Assembly: GCF_013044135.1 (NCBI RefSeq)
Contig: NZ_JABEPP010000005.1
Location: 361,001 to 425,000 of the forward strand
Length of the DNA stretch: 64,000 bases
Direction: 5' to 3'
From: Enterovirga aerilata
GTDB lineage: Bacteria; Pseudomonadota; Alphaproteobacteria; Rhizobiales; Beijerinckiaceae
How positions within the stretch are numbered: the stretch's first letter is position 1; every line of letters starts with the position of its first letter. Positions 1 through 14,307 of this stretch are shown piece after piece. The position numbers and the translations under genes were made by a program. Below the pieces are notes generated by a model that saw only the letters and a program-made list of their open reading frames with translations, ran no database searches and was not told where the DNA came from.

Positions 1-2485
<2,485 letters not shown>

Positions 2486-2653
2486 GCTTTCACGCGTCCT
2501 GGCGGCCTCGGGGTCGGCCGCCGCTGGCGGGACTCACGCTCGGCGCACAGGCGTGCGGCCCGACGAGATCCCGTGGAGAGATTCCGGTCCGGACCGAGCC
2601 TTTAGCAGCACTATCTGAACCCGGCCATAATATCGGGCCGGAAAGCCGGAATT

Positions 2654-3538
<885 letters not shown>

Positions 3539-3549
3539 CTGCTTTCCCC

Positions 3550-4749
3550 TCAGGCCGCCTTCTTGACCGCGCCGACGATCTTCTGCGCCGCGTCGTCGAG
3601 GTCGTCGGCCGGGATCACGTTCAGCCCGGACTCGCGGATGATCTGCTTGCCGAGCTCGACGTTCGTGCCCTCGAGCCGGACCACGAGCGGCACCTGGAGC
3701 CCGACCGCCTTCACGGCCGCGATCACGCCCTTGGCGATCACGTCGCATTTCATGATGCCGCCGAAGATGTTGACCAGGATGCCCTTCACCTGGGGATCGG
3801 CCGTGATGATCTTGAAGGCCGCCGTGACCTTCTCCTCGGTCGCGCCGCCGCCGACATCGAGGAAGTTCGCCGGCTCCTCGCCGTAGAGCTTGATGATGTC
3901 GAGCGTGGCCATCGCGAGGCCCGCGCCGTTGACCATGCAGCCGATCGTGCCGTCGAGCGCGATATAGGCGAGGTCGTATTTGGAGGCCTCGATCTCCTTC
4001 TCGTCCTCCTCGGTCAGGTCGCGGAGCTCGACGATGTCCCTGTGCCGGTAGAGCGCGTTCGAATCGAAGGATATCTTGGCGTCGAGCACCCGGAGGTGGC
4101 CGTCCTTCGTCACGATCAGCGGGTTGATCTCCAGCATCGACATGTCCTTGGCCAGGAACGCCGTGTAGAGCCTGGAGATGACGTCCGTCGCCTCCTTGGC
4201 GAGGTCGCCCGTGAGGCCGAGCGCCTTGGCCACGACGCGGCCGTGATGCGGCATGACCCCCGTCGCCGGATCGACCGCGAAGGTCAGGATCTTCTCCGGC
4301 GCATCGTGCGCGACCTGCTCGATATCCATGCCGCCCTCGGTCGATATGACGAAGGCGACGCGGCCCGTCTCACGGTCGACGAGGAGCGACAGGTAGAACT
4401 CGGAGGCGATATCCGAGCCCTCCTCGATATAGAGGCGGTTGACCTGCTTGCCGGCCGGGCCCGTCTGGAGCGTCACGAGGGTGTTGCCGAGCATCTGCCG
4501 GGCGAATTCCTTCACCTCCTCGACGGACTTCGCGAGCCGCACGCCGCCCTTCTCGCCGGCCGCCGCCTCCTTGAACTTGCCCTTGCCGCGTCCGCCGGCA
4601 TGGATCTGGCTCTTCACGACCCAGAGCGGGCCGCCCAGCTCGCGCGCGGCGGCCTCGGCCTCGTCCGGGGAGAAGATCGCCCGCCCCTTGGAGACGGGGA
4701 GCCCGAACTCCTTCAGGACCGCCTTGCCCTGGTACTCGTGAATGTTCAT
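3550..4749 (-). CDS. sucC: Succinyl-CoA synthetase, beta subunit
   Basis: This is the nucleotide- and succinate-binding subunit of succinyl-CoA synthetase. The protein has 399 residues and starts [16 protein letters not shown]. The ATP-grasp segment [17 protein letters not shown] comes early, and [12 protein letters not shown] and [14 protein letters not shown] occur in the C-terminal CoA-ligase domain. All are family hallmarks and the length is standard. It lies directly upstream of sucD. A 21-base inverted repeat 42 bases upstream of its ATG may be an operator. Confidence 0.97.
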   Translation of the reverse strand: MNIHEYQGKAVLKEFGLPVSKGRAIFSPDEAEAAARELGGPLWVVKSQIHAGGRGKGKFKEAAAGEKGGVRLAKSVEEVKEFARQMLGNTLVTLQTGPAGKQVNRLYIEEGSDIASEFYLSLLVDRETGRVAFVISTEGGMDIEQVAHDAPEKILTFAVDPATGVMPHHGRVVAKALGLTGDLAKEATDVISRLYTAFLAKDMSMLEINPLIVTKDGHLRVLDAKISFDSNALYRHRDIVELRDLTEEDEKEIEASKYDLAYIALDGTIGCMVNGAGLAMATLDIIKLYGEEPANFLDVGGGATEEKVTAAFKIITADPQVKGILVNIFGGIMKCDVIAKGVIAAVKAVGLQVPLVVRLEGTNVELGKQIIRESGLNVIPADDLDDAAQKIVGAVKKAA

Positions 4750-4791
4750 CCGCCCTGCCCTCGCCTCAACCTATCCCGAAAGTCAGCCTCG

Positions 4792-4812
4792 GTTGGCATT
4801 ATGTATACCAAC
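4792..4812. promoter_or_regulatory. Imperfect inverted repeat upstream of sucC
   Basis: The sequence has five-base arms GTTGG and CCAAC at the ends of a 21-base site with an AT-rich centre (cattatgtata); seven of ten arm positions pair. In this GC-rich DNA an AT-rich palindrome before a start codon is typical of a repressor or activator site. No family can be named from the sequence alone. Confidence 0.35.
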
Positions 4813-4874
4813 GCTTGAAGCCGGCGTAAGTAGCTTGGCCGCAGACCGGCATGCGGCCGCGATATCCGCCCCCG

Positions 4875-6427
<1,553 letters not shown>

Positions 6428-6444
6428 GATCCGTCAGGTTCATC

Positions 6445-6482
6445 GGCCGCGGCGCACCCCTGCGCCGCGGCCTTCTACGTTT
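6445..6482 (+). terminator. Hairpin terminator after the small exported-protein gene
   Basis: A perfect 12-base-pair stem (GGCCGCGGCGCA with TGCGCCGCGGCC, loop CCCC) at 6445-6472 is followed by the T-rich TTCTACGTTT. It lies between converging genes and overlaps the zapE stop codon, so it may also limit readthrough from the other side, although no T-run is present on that strand. Confidence 0.6.
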
Positions 6483-7659
6483 CCACGAGACCCGTCGTGT
6501 CGCCCGAGACGGCGTGGCCGCGGCCGCGCGGCAGGGCGAGGTAGTCGCGCGAGCGCATCTCGTGCAGGCGCGAGACGGTGCGGGCGAACTCGAAGGCCTC
6601 GGTGCCCTGGTCCGCGCGGTAGAGTTCGTCGGGCTCCGCCTCCGCGGAGGCGAAGAGCTTGACGTGCCTCTCGTAGAGCACGTCGATCAGCGTGATGAAG
6701 CGCTTGGCCTCGTTGCGCCGCTCGGGGCCGAGGCGCGGGATGCCGTCGATCACCACCGAGTGGTAGGCCCGCGCGACCGCGATGTAATCCGAGGCCCCGA
6801 GCGGCCTGCTGCACAGATCAGCGAAGCTGAAGCGCGCGACGCCCATGGCCTGGGCGGGCACTTCGACCGCGCGGCCCTGCACCGTCAGCGTCGCGGGCTT
6901 CGGCCGGACGCCGCCCGTCAGCCGGGCGAAGAGCCTGTCCAGCTCCGATCGCGCCGCCGCATCCGCGGGCGTGAAGTAGGTCGGTGTCTCGCCGATCTTC
7001 TCCATCCGGAAATCCGTCCTCGCGGCGAGATGGCGGACCTCCATGCGGTCCTCGATCAGCGCGATGAAGGGCAGGAAGAGCGCGCGGTTCAGTCCGCCCT
7101 TGTAGAGATCGTCCGGGGGCACGTTCGAGGTCGCGACCACGACGATGCCAGCCTCGAACATCGCCCTGAACAGGCGCGACAGGATCATGGCATCCGCGAT
7201 GTCGGTCACCGCGAACTCGTCGAAGCAGAGTACCCACGCCTCCTTGGCGAGGGCCGCCGCGACGGGCTTGATGGGATCGTCGCCCTCGACCTCGCCGCGC
7301 TTCAGCTTCTGGCGCCAGTCGTGGATTCGCGCATGCACCTCCGCCATATAGGCGTGGAAGTGGGTGCGCCGCTTCCCCGGCACGGTCAGGCTCTCGTAGA
7401 AGAGGTCCATGAGCATCGTCTTGCCGCGGCCGACGCTGCCCCAGAGGTAGAGGCCGCGCGGCAGGGGCTCGGCCTTCTGGCCGAACAGCCATCCGAGGGA
7501 GCTGGACTTCCGCGCGAGCCGACGGCTGTTGAGGGTCGCGCTGAGCCGATCGAGCAACCGCACGATCTCCCGCTGTGCGGGATCGCTCTCGATCGTGCCC
7601 GATTTTGCCAGGGCGTCGTAGCGGGACGCGACTGCGCCCGGGGCCAAAGGATGTGTCAT
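6475..7659 (-). CDS. zapE: Cell division protein ZapE (AFG1-like ATPase)
   Basis: ZapE is a cytoplasmic P-loop ATPase of the AFG1 family that acts at the division ring in Escherichia coli; family members also affect membrane-protein turnover. The 394-residue protein has Walker A GSVGRGKT (residues 74-81) and Walker B LCFDEF (Asp147, Glu148). FHAYMAEVH, typical of the family, lies between them. Length and motif order are normal. It stands alone on the minus strand between two small exported-protein genes. Its location beside TCA genes is a synteny feature with no obvious functional meaning. Confidence 0.92.
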   Translation of the reverse strand: MTHPLAPGAVASRYDALAKSGTIESDPAQREIVRLLDRLSATLNSRRLARKSSSLGWLFGQKAEPLPRGLYLWGSVGRGKTMLMDLFYESLTVPGKRRTHFHAYMAEVHARIHDWRQKLKRGEVEGDDPIKPVAAALAKEAWVLCFDEFAVTDIADAMILSRLFRAMFEAGIVVVATSNVPPDDLYKGGLNRALFLPFIALIEDRMEVRHLAARTDFRMEKIGETPTYFTPADAAARSELDRLFARLTGGVRPKPATLTVQGRAVEVPAQAMGVARFSFADLCSRPLGASDYIAVARAYHSVVIDGIPRLGPERRNEAKRFITLIDVLYERHVKLFASAEAEPDELYRADQGTEAFEFARTVSRLHEMRSRDYLALPRGRGHAVSGDTTGLVET

Positions 7660-7840
7660 CTCGCTGCCCGAGCCGATTAGCTCCGGCTCCGCTGCAACGC
7701 AAACGGGCGACGGACGCGAGCCTCCCGGCGGACCAGCAAGCGCTGCGTGCGGCAGCGCACATGCAGCGAACGCAGGCCACCCTATCTCACCGCCATCAGT
7801 CCGGCGCTGGATGCATGAGGTGCCGGCCAGGGAGACGAAG

Positions 7841-8107
7841 ATGCGTAAGACGATGATCGCGCTCGGGACGGCGCTCCTGCTCGCGCCCGCGGCTGCCTCC
7901 GCGCAGAGCGCGGCCGAGAATTTCAGCTACCGGGAGCCTTCCGGCATGTTCGGCGAAGGTCATGCCAAGTGGCAGCTCTACAAGTTCATGCACGAGGACC
8001 GCGAGCGGCGCGAGCACCTGCAGCCTGGATTGGCCACCGGCTCCGTCGGCCCGGCCAGCCCCGCCGTGCCGCCGAGGAGCGAGCGCGGCTTCCGGCGCAC
8101 CCGCTGA
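7841..8107 (+). CDS. Small exported protein of unknown function
   Basis: The 88-residue protein has a signal peptide (MRKTMIALGTALLLAPAAAS, cleavage after ASA or AQS). The short mature chain is charged and includes KWQLYKFMHEDRERREH, then a Pro/Ser/Arg-rich end. An upstream in-frame ATG at 7811 would add ten hydrophilic residues; the ATG at 7841 is preferred because it starts the signal peptide directly and GGGAG precedes it. No family was recognised. Confidence 0.6.
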   Translation: MRKTMIALGTALLLAPAAASAQSAAENFSYREPSGMFGEGHAKWQLYKFMHEDRERREHLQPGLATGSVGPASPAVPPRSERGFRRTR

Positions 8108-8152
8108 TCCTCCCGCCCGGCATCGGTCCCGTTTCGGGGCCGACGTCGGGCC

Positions 8153-8746
8153 TCAGCGCGTCAGCGTGAGCGGCGCGCCTGATTTCGCGAGCACGCCGGA
8201 GAGCTCGCCGGCCCCGCCCCGCAGCCGCGCGGCCACCGAGCCGCCCGGCTGATACAGATAGACCTCGCCCTCGCGGTAGTCCCAGGCGGTGATGCGGCCG
8301 AGATCCCGGTTCTGGCACCCGGCCGAGGACGCCTTGTAGAGGTCGAGCGACGGCGAGCTCGACAGGCTGATGCGGCAGGTCGAACCGGCCGCGTCCCGTG
8401 CCGTATAGGTACCGACGAGGCCGGACCGGGTCGCGCCGGGAGAGGCCGGGGCCGGAGAGGTGCGGGTGCCGGGTTCGGCGGGCACCGCCGGCATGCTCGG
8501 CACATCCGCCACGACCGTGCCCGAACCCGAAGCGCCTGCGCCTGGCGGCGGCGCGAGCGGCTCGGAGATGACCGAGCCCGACGGCACGGCCTCGACGGGC
8601 GGTGGCTCGTTGGCCTGGACTGGCGGGGACGACGGCCGCGCAGCCGCGCTGCGAGGGCCCGCGCCGCCGAACCGCTCCGACGCGCAGCCCGCGAGACTTG
8701 CCCCAGCCGCCAAGAGGAGGACAAAGCGCCCTAGCCGACCGATCAT
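8153..8746 (-). CDS. Lipoprotein with AprI/Inh-type protease-inhibitor domain (Omp19-like)
   Basis: The 197-residue protein has a lipoprotein signal: hydrophobic stretch, lipobox LAGC, lipidated Cys21. Next comes a Pro/Ala/Ser-rich linker (about residues 25-110). The C-terminal domain (about 110-197) has LVGTYTARDAAGSTCRI and DLGRITAWDY, the signature of the AprI/Inh metalloprotease-inhibitor fold. Brucella Omp19 has this architecture and inhibits host proteases. Here the role may be protection of the envelope from proteases, but that is inference. It lies upstream of nothing on its own strand except zapE, 97 bases downstream of sdhB. Confidence 0.75.
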   Translation of the reverse strand: MIGRLGRFVLLLAAGASLAGCASERFGGAGPRSAAARPSSPPVQANEPPPVEAVPSGSVISEPLAPPPGAGASGSGTVVADVPSMPAVPAEPGTRTSPAPASPGATRSGLVGTYTARDAAGSTCRISLSSSPSLDLYKASSAGCQNRDLGRITAWDYREGEVYLYQPGGSVAARLRGGAGELSGVLAKSGAPLTLTR

Positions 8747-8843
8747 TCTGTGCCGCCCATCTGGCCCGTCCTCGAATCCGTCGGGTCGGAGCCGCGCCGT
8801 GAATAGCGGATTTCGCGGATGACGACAGCCGTCGTGCGAGCGG

Positions 8844-9626
8844 CTAGACCGCGCGGGCGATCATCATCTTCTTGATCTCGGCGATGGCCTTGGCCGGGTT
8901 GAGACCCTTCGGGCAGGTATTGGCGCAGTTCATGATGGTATGGCAGCGGTAGAGCCGGAACGGATCGTGCAGGTTGTCCAGCCGCTCGCCCGTCGCCTCG
9001 TCGCGCGAATCGGCGAGCCAGCGATAGGATTGCAGCAGCGCGGCCGGGCCGAGGAAGCGATCGCCGTTCCACCAGTAGCTCGGGCAGGAGGTCGTGCAGC
9101 AGGCGCACAGGATGCACTCGTAGAGGCCGTCGAGCTTGGAGCGCTCCTCGGGGGTTTGCCGCCACTCGGTCTCGGGCGCCGGCGTCTCGGTGTGCAGCCA
9201 GGGCTCGATCGAGGCGTGCTGCGCGAAGAAGCTCGTGAGATCCGGGACGAGGTCCTTGATCACCGGCATGTGCGGCAGCGGATAGATCTTGATCACGTCC
9301 GCCTTGCAATCGTCGATGCCGAGCGTGCAGGCGAGCGTGTTCTCGCCCATGATGTTCATGGCGCAGGAGCCGCAGATGCCCTCGCGGCAGGAGCGGCGGA
9401 GAGTCAGCGTCGGATCGACCTTGTTCTTGATCCAGAGCAGCGCGTCGAGGACCATCGGCCCGCAATCGTCGCGGTCGACATAATAGGTGTCGATGCGCGG
9501 GTTCTGCCCGTCATCCGGATTCCAGCGGTAGATGCGGAACTCCTGGACGCGCTTGGCGCCGTCCGGGCGAGGCCATTTCCTGCCCTCCGTGTATTTGGAG
9601 TTCTTGGGAAGCGTGAACTGGGCCAT
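8844..9626 (-). CDS. sdhB: Succinate dehydrogenase iron-sulfur subunit
   Basis: SdhB carries the three Fe-S clusters that pass electrons from SdhA to the membrane quinone site. In the 260-residue protein, CREGICGSC plus C100 (Cys80, 85, 88, 100) bind the 2Fe-2S cluster. [16 protein letters not shown] and [17 protein letters not shown] supply the 4Fe-4S and 3Fe-4S ligands. Length is normal. It is the last gene of the sdh operon. Its ATG overlaps by one base the stop of the VapD-like gene (TAATG), so translation of the two is probably coupled. Confidence 0.97.
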   Translation of the reverse strand: MAQFTLPKNSKYTEGRKWPRPDGAKRVQEFRIYRWNPDDGQNPRIDTYYVDRDDCGPMVLDALLWIKNKVDPTLTLRRSCREGICGSCAMNIMGENTLACTLGIDDCKADVIKIYPLPHMPVIKDLVPDLTSFFAQHASIEPWLHTETPAPETEWRQTPEERSKLDGLYECILCACCTTSCPSYWWNGDRFLGPAALLQSYRWLADSRDEATGERLDNLHDPFRLYRCHTIMNCANTCPKGLNPAKAIAEIKKMMIARAV

Positions 9627-9973
9627 TAATCCTCGTCCTCGTCGTCGAGGGCAGAAAGGAGATCGTTGTTCTCCTCAATTCTCAGCATCCGGATATCTCG
9701 GACAGCCGGTTTGAACCAAGGATAACGCTTCGCGAGGCGCTGGACGACGCGCACGCAACGAACGGCATCAACCGTGTCATCGCCAAAATAGGCGCTGCCC
9801 TGCTTCCACTCGAACCCGCGCGAAGTGAGGTAATTCCTCACATCGGCGTAAGCGTTATTCCACGACGAGTTCGGATAGAGCTGCTTCAGCGTCTCTGTGT
9901 CGAGATCGAAAACGATCGCGTACACGCGCCCCCCTGTCCGGCTGTTGTGTCCGATAGATGGTCTGGAAGCCAT
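9626..9973 (-). CDS. VapD-family protein inserted in the sdh operon
   Basis: The protein of about 115 residues resembles VapD, a small Cas2-like-fold family that includes endoribonuclease toxins of Helicobacter and Haemophilus. Shared stretches are [18 protein letters not shown] near the N-terminus, then a [19 protein letters not shown] segment, and [19 protein letters not shown] near the end. The start is ATG 9973, with GTG 9979 as an alternative; about 18 residues precede the usual VapD start. The C-terminus is acidic (DDEDED). It lies 3-9 bases after the sdhA stop and overlaps the sdhB start by one base. No separate antitoxin gene is visible. Family membership is from recognised motifs; ribonuclease activity is inference. 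Confidence 0.8.
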   Translation of the reverse strand: MASRPSIGHNSRTGGRVYAIVFDLDTETLKQLYPNSSWNNAYADVRNYLTSRGFEWKQGSAYFGDDTVDAVRCVRVVQRLAKRYPWFKPAVRDIRMLRIEENNDLLSALDDEDED

Positions 9974-9982
9974 AGCCACGGA

Positions 9983-11830
9983 CTAATACACCCTCGCCTT
10001 GGGCTCGATATACGAGATGTCGTTGGACATCGTGTAGGTGTGCACCGGGCGGTAGTCGATCTTCACCTCGTGCGTCGTCTCGTCGACCCAGGCCAGGGTG
10101 TGCTTCATCCAGTTCTGGTCGTCGCGGTCCGGGAAGTCCTCGCGGGCATGGGCGCCGCGCGATTCCTTGCGGTTGGCGGCGGATTCCATCGTCACGACGG
10201 CCTGCAGGATGAGGTTCTCGAATTCGAGCGTCTCGATCAGGTCCGTGTTCCAGACGAGCGAGCGGTCCGTGACGCGGATGTCGGCGGCGCCGCGCCAGAC
10301 GTCGTGGATGAGACCCCTGCCCTCCTCCAGCACCTCGCCGGTGCGGAAGACGGCGCAGTTGTTCTGCATGGTGCGCTGCATCCTGTCCCGGAGCACCGCC
10401 GTCGGCGTGCCGCCGCTGGCGTGGCGCGCCCGATCGAGGCGGGCGAGCGCCTTGTCGGCGGAGTCCTTCGGCAGGTCGGGATGCTTGCCGTTCGCCTCGA
10501 CGATCTCGGCGCAGCGCAGCCCCGCCGCACGGCCGAACACGACGAGGTCGATCAGCGAGTTCGAGCCGAGCCGGTTCGCGCCGTGCACGGAGACGCAGGC
10601 CGCCTCGCCGATCGCCATCAGGCCGGGCACGATGTGGTCGGGGTTGTTGCCCTGAAGCGTGACGACCTCGCCGTGATAATTCGTCTGCACCCCGCCCATG
10701 TTGTAGTGGACGGTCGGGATGACCGGGATCGGCTCCTTGGTGACGTCGACCCCAGCGAAGATCTTGGCGCTCTCCGAGATGCCGGGCAGGCGCTCGTGCA
10801 GGATCTTCGGGTCGAGATGATCGAGATGCAGGTAGATGTGGTCCTTGTTCTTGCCGACGCCGCGGCCCGCCCTGATCTCCATCGTCATGGAGCGCGAGAC
10901 GACGTCGCGCGAGGCCAGGTCCTTCGCGGACGGGGCGTAGCGCTCCATGAAGCGCTCGCCCTCCGAATTCGTGAGATAGCCGCCCTCGCCGCGGGAGCCC
11001 TCGGTGATCAGGCAGCCCGAGCCGTAGATGCCGGTCGGGTGGAACTGCACGAATTCCATGTCCTCGAGCGGCAGGCCGGCGCGCAGCACCATGGCATTGC
11101 CGTCGCCCGTGCAGGTATGGGCGGAGGTCGCCGAGAAATAGGCGCGCCCGTAGCCGCCCGTCGCCAGGATCGTCATCGAGGCCCGGAAGCGGTGGATCTC
11201 GCCGGTCGCCATGTTCAGGGCGACGACGCCGCGGCAGCGGCCTTCCTCGTCCATGATCAGGTCGATGGCGAAATATTCGATGAAGAAGTTCGTCTGGCTG
11301 CGGACGGCCTGGCCGTACAGCGTGTGCAGGATGGCGTGGCCGGTCCGGTCGGCCGCCGCGCAGGTGCGCTGTGCGATGCCCTTGCCGAACTCGGTCGTCA
11401 TGCCGCCGAAGGGCCGCTGGTAGATCTTGCCTTCTTCCGTCCGGGAGAACGGCACGCCCCAATGCTCGAGCTCGTAGACGGCCGCGGGCGCGTTGCGGAC
11501 GAGGTACTCGATCGCGTCCTGGTCGCCGAGCCAGTCCGACCCCTTCACGGTGTCGTACATGTGCCAGCGCCAATCGTCCGGACCCATGTTGCCGAGCGAG
11601 GCCGAGATGCCGCCCTGCGCCGCGACCGTATGCGAGCGCGTCGGGAACACCTTCGTAATGCAGGCGGTGCGCAGGCCGGCCTGGGAGCAGCCGACCGTCG
11701 CGCGCAGTCCCGCGCCGCCCGCGCCTACCACCACCACGTCGAATGTGTGGTCGATGATCGGGTAGGCGTCGCCGTTGATCTTCGGGGCGGCGGCCCCGTT
11801 GCCGTTCGTGGCTGAGCCGTTGGTGGCCAT
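9983..11830 (-). CDS. sdhA: Succinate dehydrogenase flavoprotein subunit
   Basis: SdhA oxidises succinate to fumarate with covalently bound FAD. The 615-residue protein has the FAD dinucleotide motif [13 protein letters not shown] (residues 32-44) and SHTVAAQGG with the flavinylated His67. QFHPTGI and [11 protein letters not shown] are also present. A Gly/Asn/Ala-rich N-terminal extension of about 20 residues precedes the conserved part. AAGGAG lies upstream of the ATG, right at the edge of a palindromic repeat that separates sdhA from sdhD. Confidence 0.97.
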   Translation of the reverse strand: MATNGSATNGNGAAAPKINGDAYPIIDHTFDVVVVGAGGAGLRATVGCSQAGLRTACITKVFPTRSHTVAAQGGISASLGNMGPDDWRWHMYDTVKGSDWLGDQDAIEYLVRNAPAAVYELEHWGVPFSRTEEGKIYQRPFGGMTTEFGKGIAQRTCAAADRTGHAILHTLYGQAVRSQTNFFIEYFAIDLIMDEEGRCRGVVALNMATGEIHRFRASMTILATGGYGRAYFSATSAHTCTGDGNAMVLRAGLPLEDMEFVQFHPTGIYGSGCLITEGSRGEGGYLTNSEGERFMERYAPSAKDLASRDVVSRSMTMEIRAGRGVGKNKDHIYLHLDHLDPKILHERLPGISESAKIFAGVDVTKEPIPVIPTVHYNMGGVQTNYHGEVVTLQGNNPDHIVPGLMAIGEAACVSVHGANRLGSNSLIDLVVFGRAAGLRCAEIVEANGKHPDLPKDSADKALARLDRARHASGGTPTAVLRDRMQRTMQNNCAVFRTGEVLEEGRGLIHDVWRGAADIRVTDRSLVWNTDLIETLEFENLILQAVVTMESAANRKESRGAHAREDFPDRDDQNWMKHTLAWVDETTHEVKIDYRPVHTYTMSNDISYIEPKARVY

Positions 11831-11843
11831 CTCAGTGCTCCTT

Positions 11844-11928
11844 CGTCATTGCGAGGAGGCGAAGCCGACGAAGCAATCCATCCGAAGCGCCGGCGCCTCT
11901 GGATTGCTTCGCTTCGCTCGCAATGACG
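11844..11928. repeat. Palindromic intergenic repeat (ATTGCGAG type) within the sdh operon
   Basis: The 85-base element begins CGTCATTGCGAG and ends CTCGCAATGACG, with inner arms GAAGCAATCCA and TGGATTGCTTC. Transcribed, it would fold into a long hairpin. This sequence type is familiar as a dispersed intergenic palindrome in Bradyrhizobium, Rhodopseudomonas and relatives; read through, it gives peptides such as IASEAKQS and LLAMT. It sits between sdhD and sdhA and could stabilise or attenuate the mRNA. This is the only copy I saw in the window. Confidence 0.85.
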
Positions 11929-11950
11929 GCATGGGTCTCAGGTCGGTCGT

Positions 11951-12370
11951 TTAGGGCAGCGGGACGCGGCCGAAGCTGATCTTCAGGATGGAGAACAGGC
12001 AGGCCGCGGCGATCACCGCCGCGAAGAAGTTGTTCGCGATCACCGAGACGATCTTCCAGCCACGGTCGTGAACGTAATCCTCGATGATGATCTGCATGCC
12101 GAGGCGCATGTGGTTCGTCACCGAGACGACGCAGAGGACGAGGAGCAGCGCGACGAAGGGATTGGAGACGATCCGGATCACCTCCGGATAGGGCTGCCCG
12201 GCAAGGTTCGCCACGATGATCACGAAGGCCACGATCAGCGGGATGTTGGATATCGCGGTGACGCGATGCAGCCACCAATGCTCGACCCCGTGGTGGGCGG
12301 CACCCAGCCCTTTCACCCGCGAGAGCGGGGTGCGCATGTCGACGCGCGTATCGGCCCTGTTGTCTGCCAT
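11951..12370 (-). CDS. sdhD: Succinate dehydrogenase membrane anchor subunit
   Basis: SdhD and SdhC together anchor the enzyme, bind haem b and form the ubiquinone site. The 139-residue protein begins MADNRADTRVDMRTPLSRVK. Three membrane segments are visible: about 40-62 (IPLIVAFVIIVANLAG), 72-92 (PFVALLLVLCVVSVTNHM) and 107-130. HMRLGMQIIIEDYVHD is the conserved stretch with the haem-region His and Asp. The ATG at 12370 lies 11 bases after the sdhC stop. Confidence 0.93.
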   Translation of the reverse strand: MADNRADTRVDMRTPLSRVKGLGAAHHGVEHWWLHRVTAISNIPLIVAFVIIVANLAGQPYPEVIRIVSNPFVALLLVLCVVSVTNHMRLGMQIIIEDYVHDRGWKIVSVIANNFFAAVIAAACLFSILKISFGRVPLP

Positions 12371-12381
12371 ATGTCTCGTCC

Positions 12382-12792
12382 TCAGCGCGTCAGAAGCGCC
12401 ACGACCCAGATCAGGACCGTGAGCGTCACCGAGCCGATCAGGGTGAACCGCGCCATCTGCATGCGCGTGCCCGGCTCCATGCCGTGGCCGAAATCCCAGA
12501 CGAGGTGGCGCACCCCGCCGAGCAGGTGATGCATCAGCGCCCAGGTATAGCCGAACATGACCAGCAGCCCGATCGGCGTGCCGAAGAACCACGACACCCG
12601 GTCGTAGGCCGCGGGCCCCGAGGCCATCGCAAGCAGCCAGACCGCGACGAGGACGGTGCCGATATAGAGGGCGCTGCCCGTCGCGCGGTGGAAGATCGAC
12701 ATCGCCATCGTCCAGGTCCAGCGGTAGATCTGGAGATGCGGCGAGAGCGGCCTCGGCACATCGCGCGCAGCCTGGGCTTTCGCGTCGGCCAT
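12382..12792 (-). CDS. sdhC: Succinate dehydrogenase cytochrome b556 subunit
   Basis: This is the first gene of the sdh operon. The 136-residue protein starts with the family sequence RPLSPHLQIYRW, then SIFHRATGSALY (Ser and Arg near the quinone site). Three hydrophobic helices follow. WALMHHLLGGVRHLVWDFG contains the haem-ligand histidine. The length is normal. The upstream 133 bases to the DASS transporter stop should contain the operon promoter, but I could not fit a consensus -35/-10 pair. Confidence 0.95.
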   Translation of the reverse strand: MADAKAQAARDVPRPLSPHLQIYRWTWTMAMSIFHRATGSALYIGTVLVAVWLLAMASGPAAYDRVSWFFGTPIGLLVMFGYTWALMHHLLGGVRHLVWDFGHGMEPGTRMQMARFTLIGSVTLTVLIWVVALLTR

Positions 12793-12925
12793 CAGGGACT
12801 CCGGAACTTAGAGTGAGAACGGGTCGAGTTTGGAAGCGTTCCTAACGGAGCCCCGGAGGTGCTGCAACGCGGCAAGTGCCTGGTCGACCACATGCCAGTT
12901 ATGCTGCCGGGTGCTGCGCCGCAGC

Positions 12926-14206
12926 TCATGGCAGGGCTCCGATCACCCGCCACCAGCCATAGGCGAGCGGGGCCACGAGGACGAGCGAGGTCGCCCCGAA
13001 GGCGAGCGTCAGACGGGCCGCCTGGGCCATCGGCACGCCGCCCAGCTCCGAGGCGACGACGATAGGCGGCGCCTGGTAGGGGAGAAAGACGGTCGAGAAG
13101 CCGACTACCTGGATCATCAGCACCGTCAGGAGGGGAAGCTCGGTCGCGCCCGCAAGGTCGCCGGCGAGGGCCGTATAGAGCGCCGGTGCTCCGTTCGCCG
13201 TGACCGCCAGCGTCAGCGCGGTCGAGATGCCGACGAGCGCCGCGAAGTTCTGCGCGACCGCGCCCGGCGCAAGCGGCGCGACGGACAGGAGCGCGCGGCC
13301 GATCACGCCGGCAAGCCCCGATTCGGTGACCACTGCGATCAGCCCGATCACACCCGCAATATAGAAGCAGATGCGCAGGTTCACTTGGCTGAAGGCTTCC
13401 GCCGGCAGCACGCCGATGCGCGGCAGGATGCAGACGACCGCGGCCGCAAGACCGATCCAGGCCGGCTGGATGCCATGCAGGCTGTCGGTCACCCACAGGA
13501 GCAGGGTCGCCGCGAGCACGAGTGCCAGCCGCCGCTCCTCCGCCGACCAGGGCCGGGAGCTCCCATCGCCCGCATGGCGCGTCACGCGGTCCGGAAAGAG
13601 CCGGCAGATCAGACCGACGAGCAGCGCGCCCTTCACGAGCGCCAGGACCGGAGCATGCAGGACGAGGTAGGGCAGGTATCGCAGCACGACGCCGTGCAGC
13701 GTCTCGGCCGCGCCCGCCATCACGAGGTTCGGCACGTTCGCGGGCAGGATCGCGGCGGAGAGGATGGGGGTCGCGACGCCCACAGCGAGGACCGCCCCCG
13801 ACCGGCCGGGACTGCCGGGGGCGAGCCCGAGCTCGTCGGAGAGCGCCAGCACGATCGGGACGAGAAGGGCGACGCGGCCGAGGTTGGACGGCATCACGAA
13901 GGCGAGCGCGAAGGCGAGCGCCACGAGGCCGCCGATGAAGATCGGGTAGGATCCGGAGAGCGGCCGCGCGAGACCGCGCGCCATCCTCGCGCCGAGGCCG
14001 GTCCGGGTCATCGCGGCCCCGACCACGAGGCCGGAGAGCACGAGCCAGAAGGCGGAGGAGGCGAAGCCGGAAAAGATTGTCGCGGGCGGCGCGAGCTTCG
14101 CGAGCGTCGCGGCCGCAAAGAAGCCGAGCGTCGCCACGATCTCCGGCACCAGCGCGCTCGCCCAGAGGAAGAGCGTGGCGGCCGCGATCACGCCCGCGAC
14201 CATCAT
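12926..14206 (-). CDS. SLC13/DASS-type anion permease
   Basis: This is a polytopic inner-membrane transporter of about 426 residues with some 11-12 hydrophobic helices. Features fitting the DASS/ArsB-like (ion transporter) superfamily are the repeated hairpin-like segments [13 protein letters not shown] and [16 protein letters not shown], and a later [14 protein letters not shown]. Substrates in this group are dicarboxylates, sulfate or related anions; none can be assigned. The first ATG at 14206 begins the first membrane helix ([15 protein letters not shown]); an in-frame upstream start at 14266 adds 20 soluble residues and is less likely. It is divergent from a LysR gene, 101 bases away, which probably regulates it. 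Confidence 0.75.
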   Translation of the reverse strand: MMVAGVIAAATLFLWASALVPEIVATLGFFAAATLAKLAPPATIFSGFASSAFWLVLSGLVVGAAMTRTGLGARMARGLARPLSGSYPIFIGGLVALAFALAFVMPSNLGRVALLVPIVLALSDELGLAPGSPGRSGAVLAVGVATPILSAAILPANVPNLVMAGAAETLHGVVLRYLPYLVLHAPVLALVKGALLVGLICRLFPDRVTRHAGDGSSRPWSAEERRLALVLAATLLLWVTDSLHGIQPAWIGLAAAVVCILPRIGVLPAEAFSQVNLRICFYIAGVIGLIAVVTESGLAGVIGRALLSVAPLAPGAVAQNFAALVGISTALTLAVTANGAPALYTALAGDLAGATELPLLTVLMIQVVGFSTVFLPYQAPPIVVASELGGVPMAQAARLTLAFGATSLVLVAPLAYGWWRVIGALP

Positions 14207-14288
14207 TGAAACAATTCTACCTTCGTCATGCACGAAGCCATTGAACCGCTTCTGGCAGGCGTGCAATCCTGAATCACCGAAAATAGCC

Positions 14289-14303
14289 TTCGCGAACGGC
14301 GAA
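14289..14303. promoter_or_regulatory. LysR-type palindrome between transporter and regulator
   Basis: TTCGC-N5-GCGAA is a perfect palindrome that contains T-N11-A, the core of LysR-family binding sites. It ends four bases before the LysR start codon, so binding would block translation-initiation sequences or transcription and give autorepression. Its partner effect on the divergent transporter is inferred. Confidence 0.45.
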
Positions 14304-14307
14304 GCCC

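Noticed and set aside
11832-12278. Extended sdhD-frame protein ending IASEAKQS...LLAMT
   Set aside because: That ending is the translation of the palindromic repeat in a different frame; sdhD ends at 11951.
12793-12925. Possible sigma54 promoter before sdhC (CTGGCAT on the minus strand)
   Set aside because: The second half at the required spacing lacks TTGC; only half the consensus fits.
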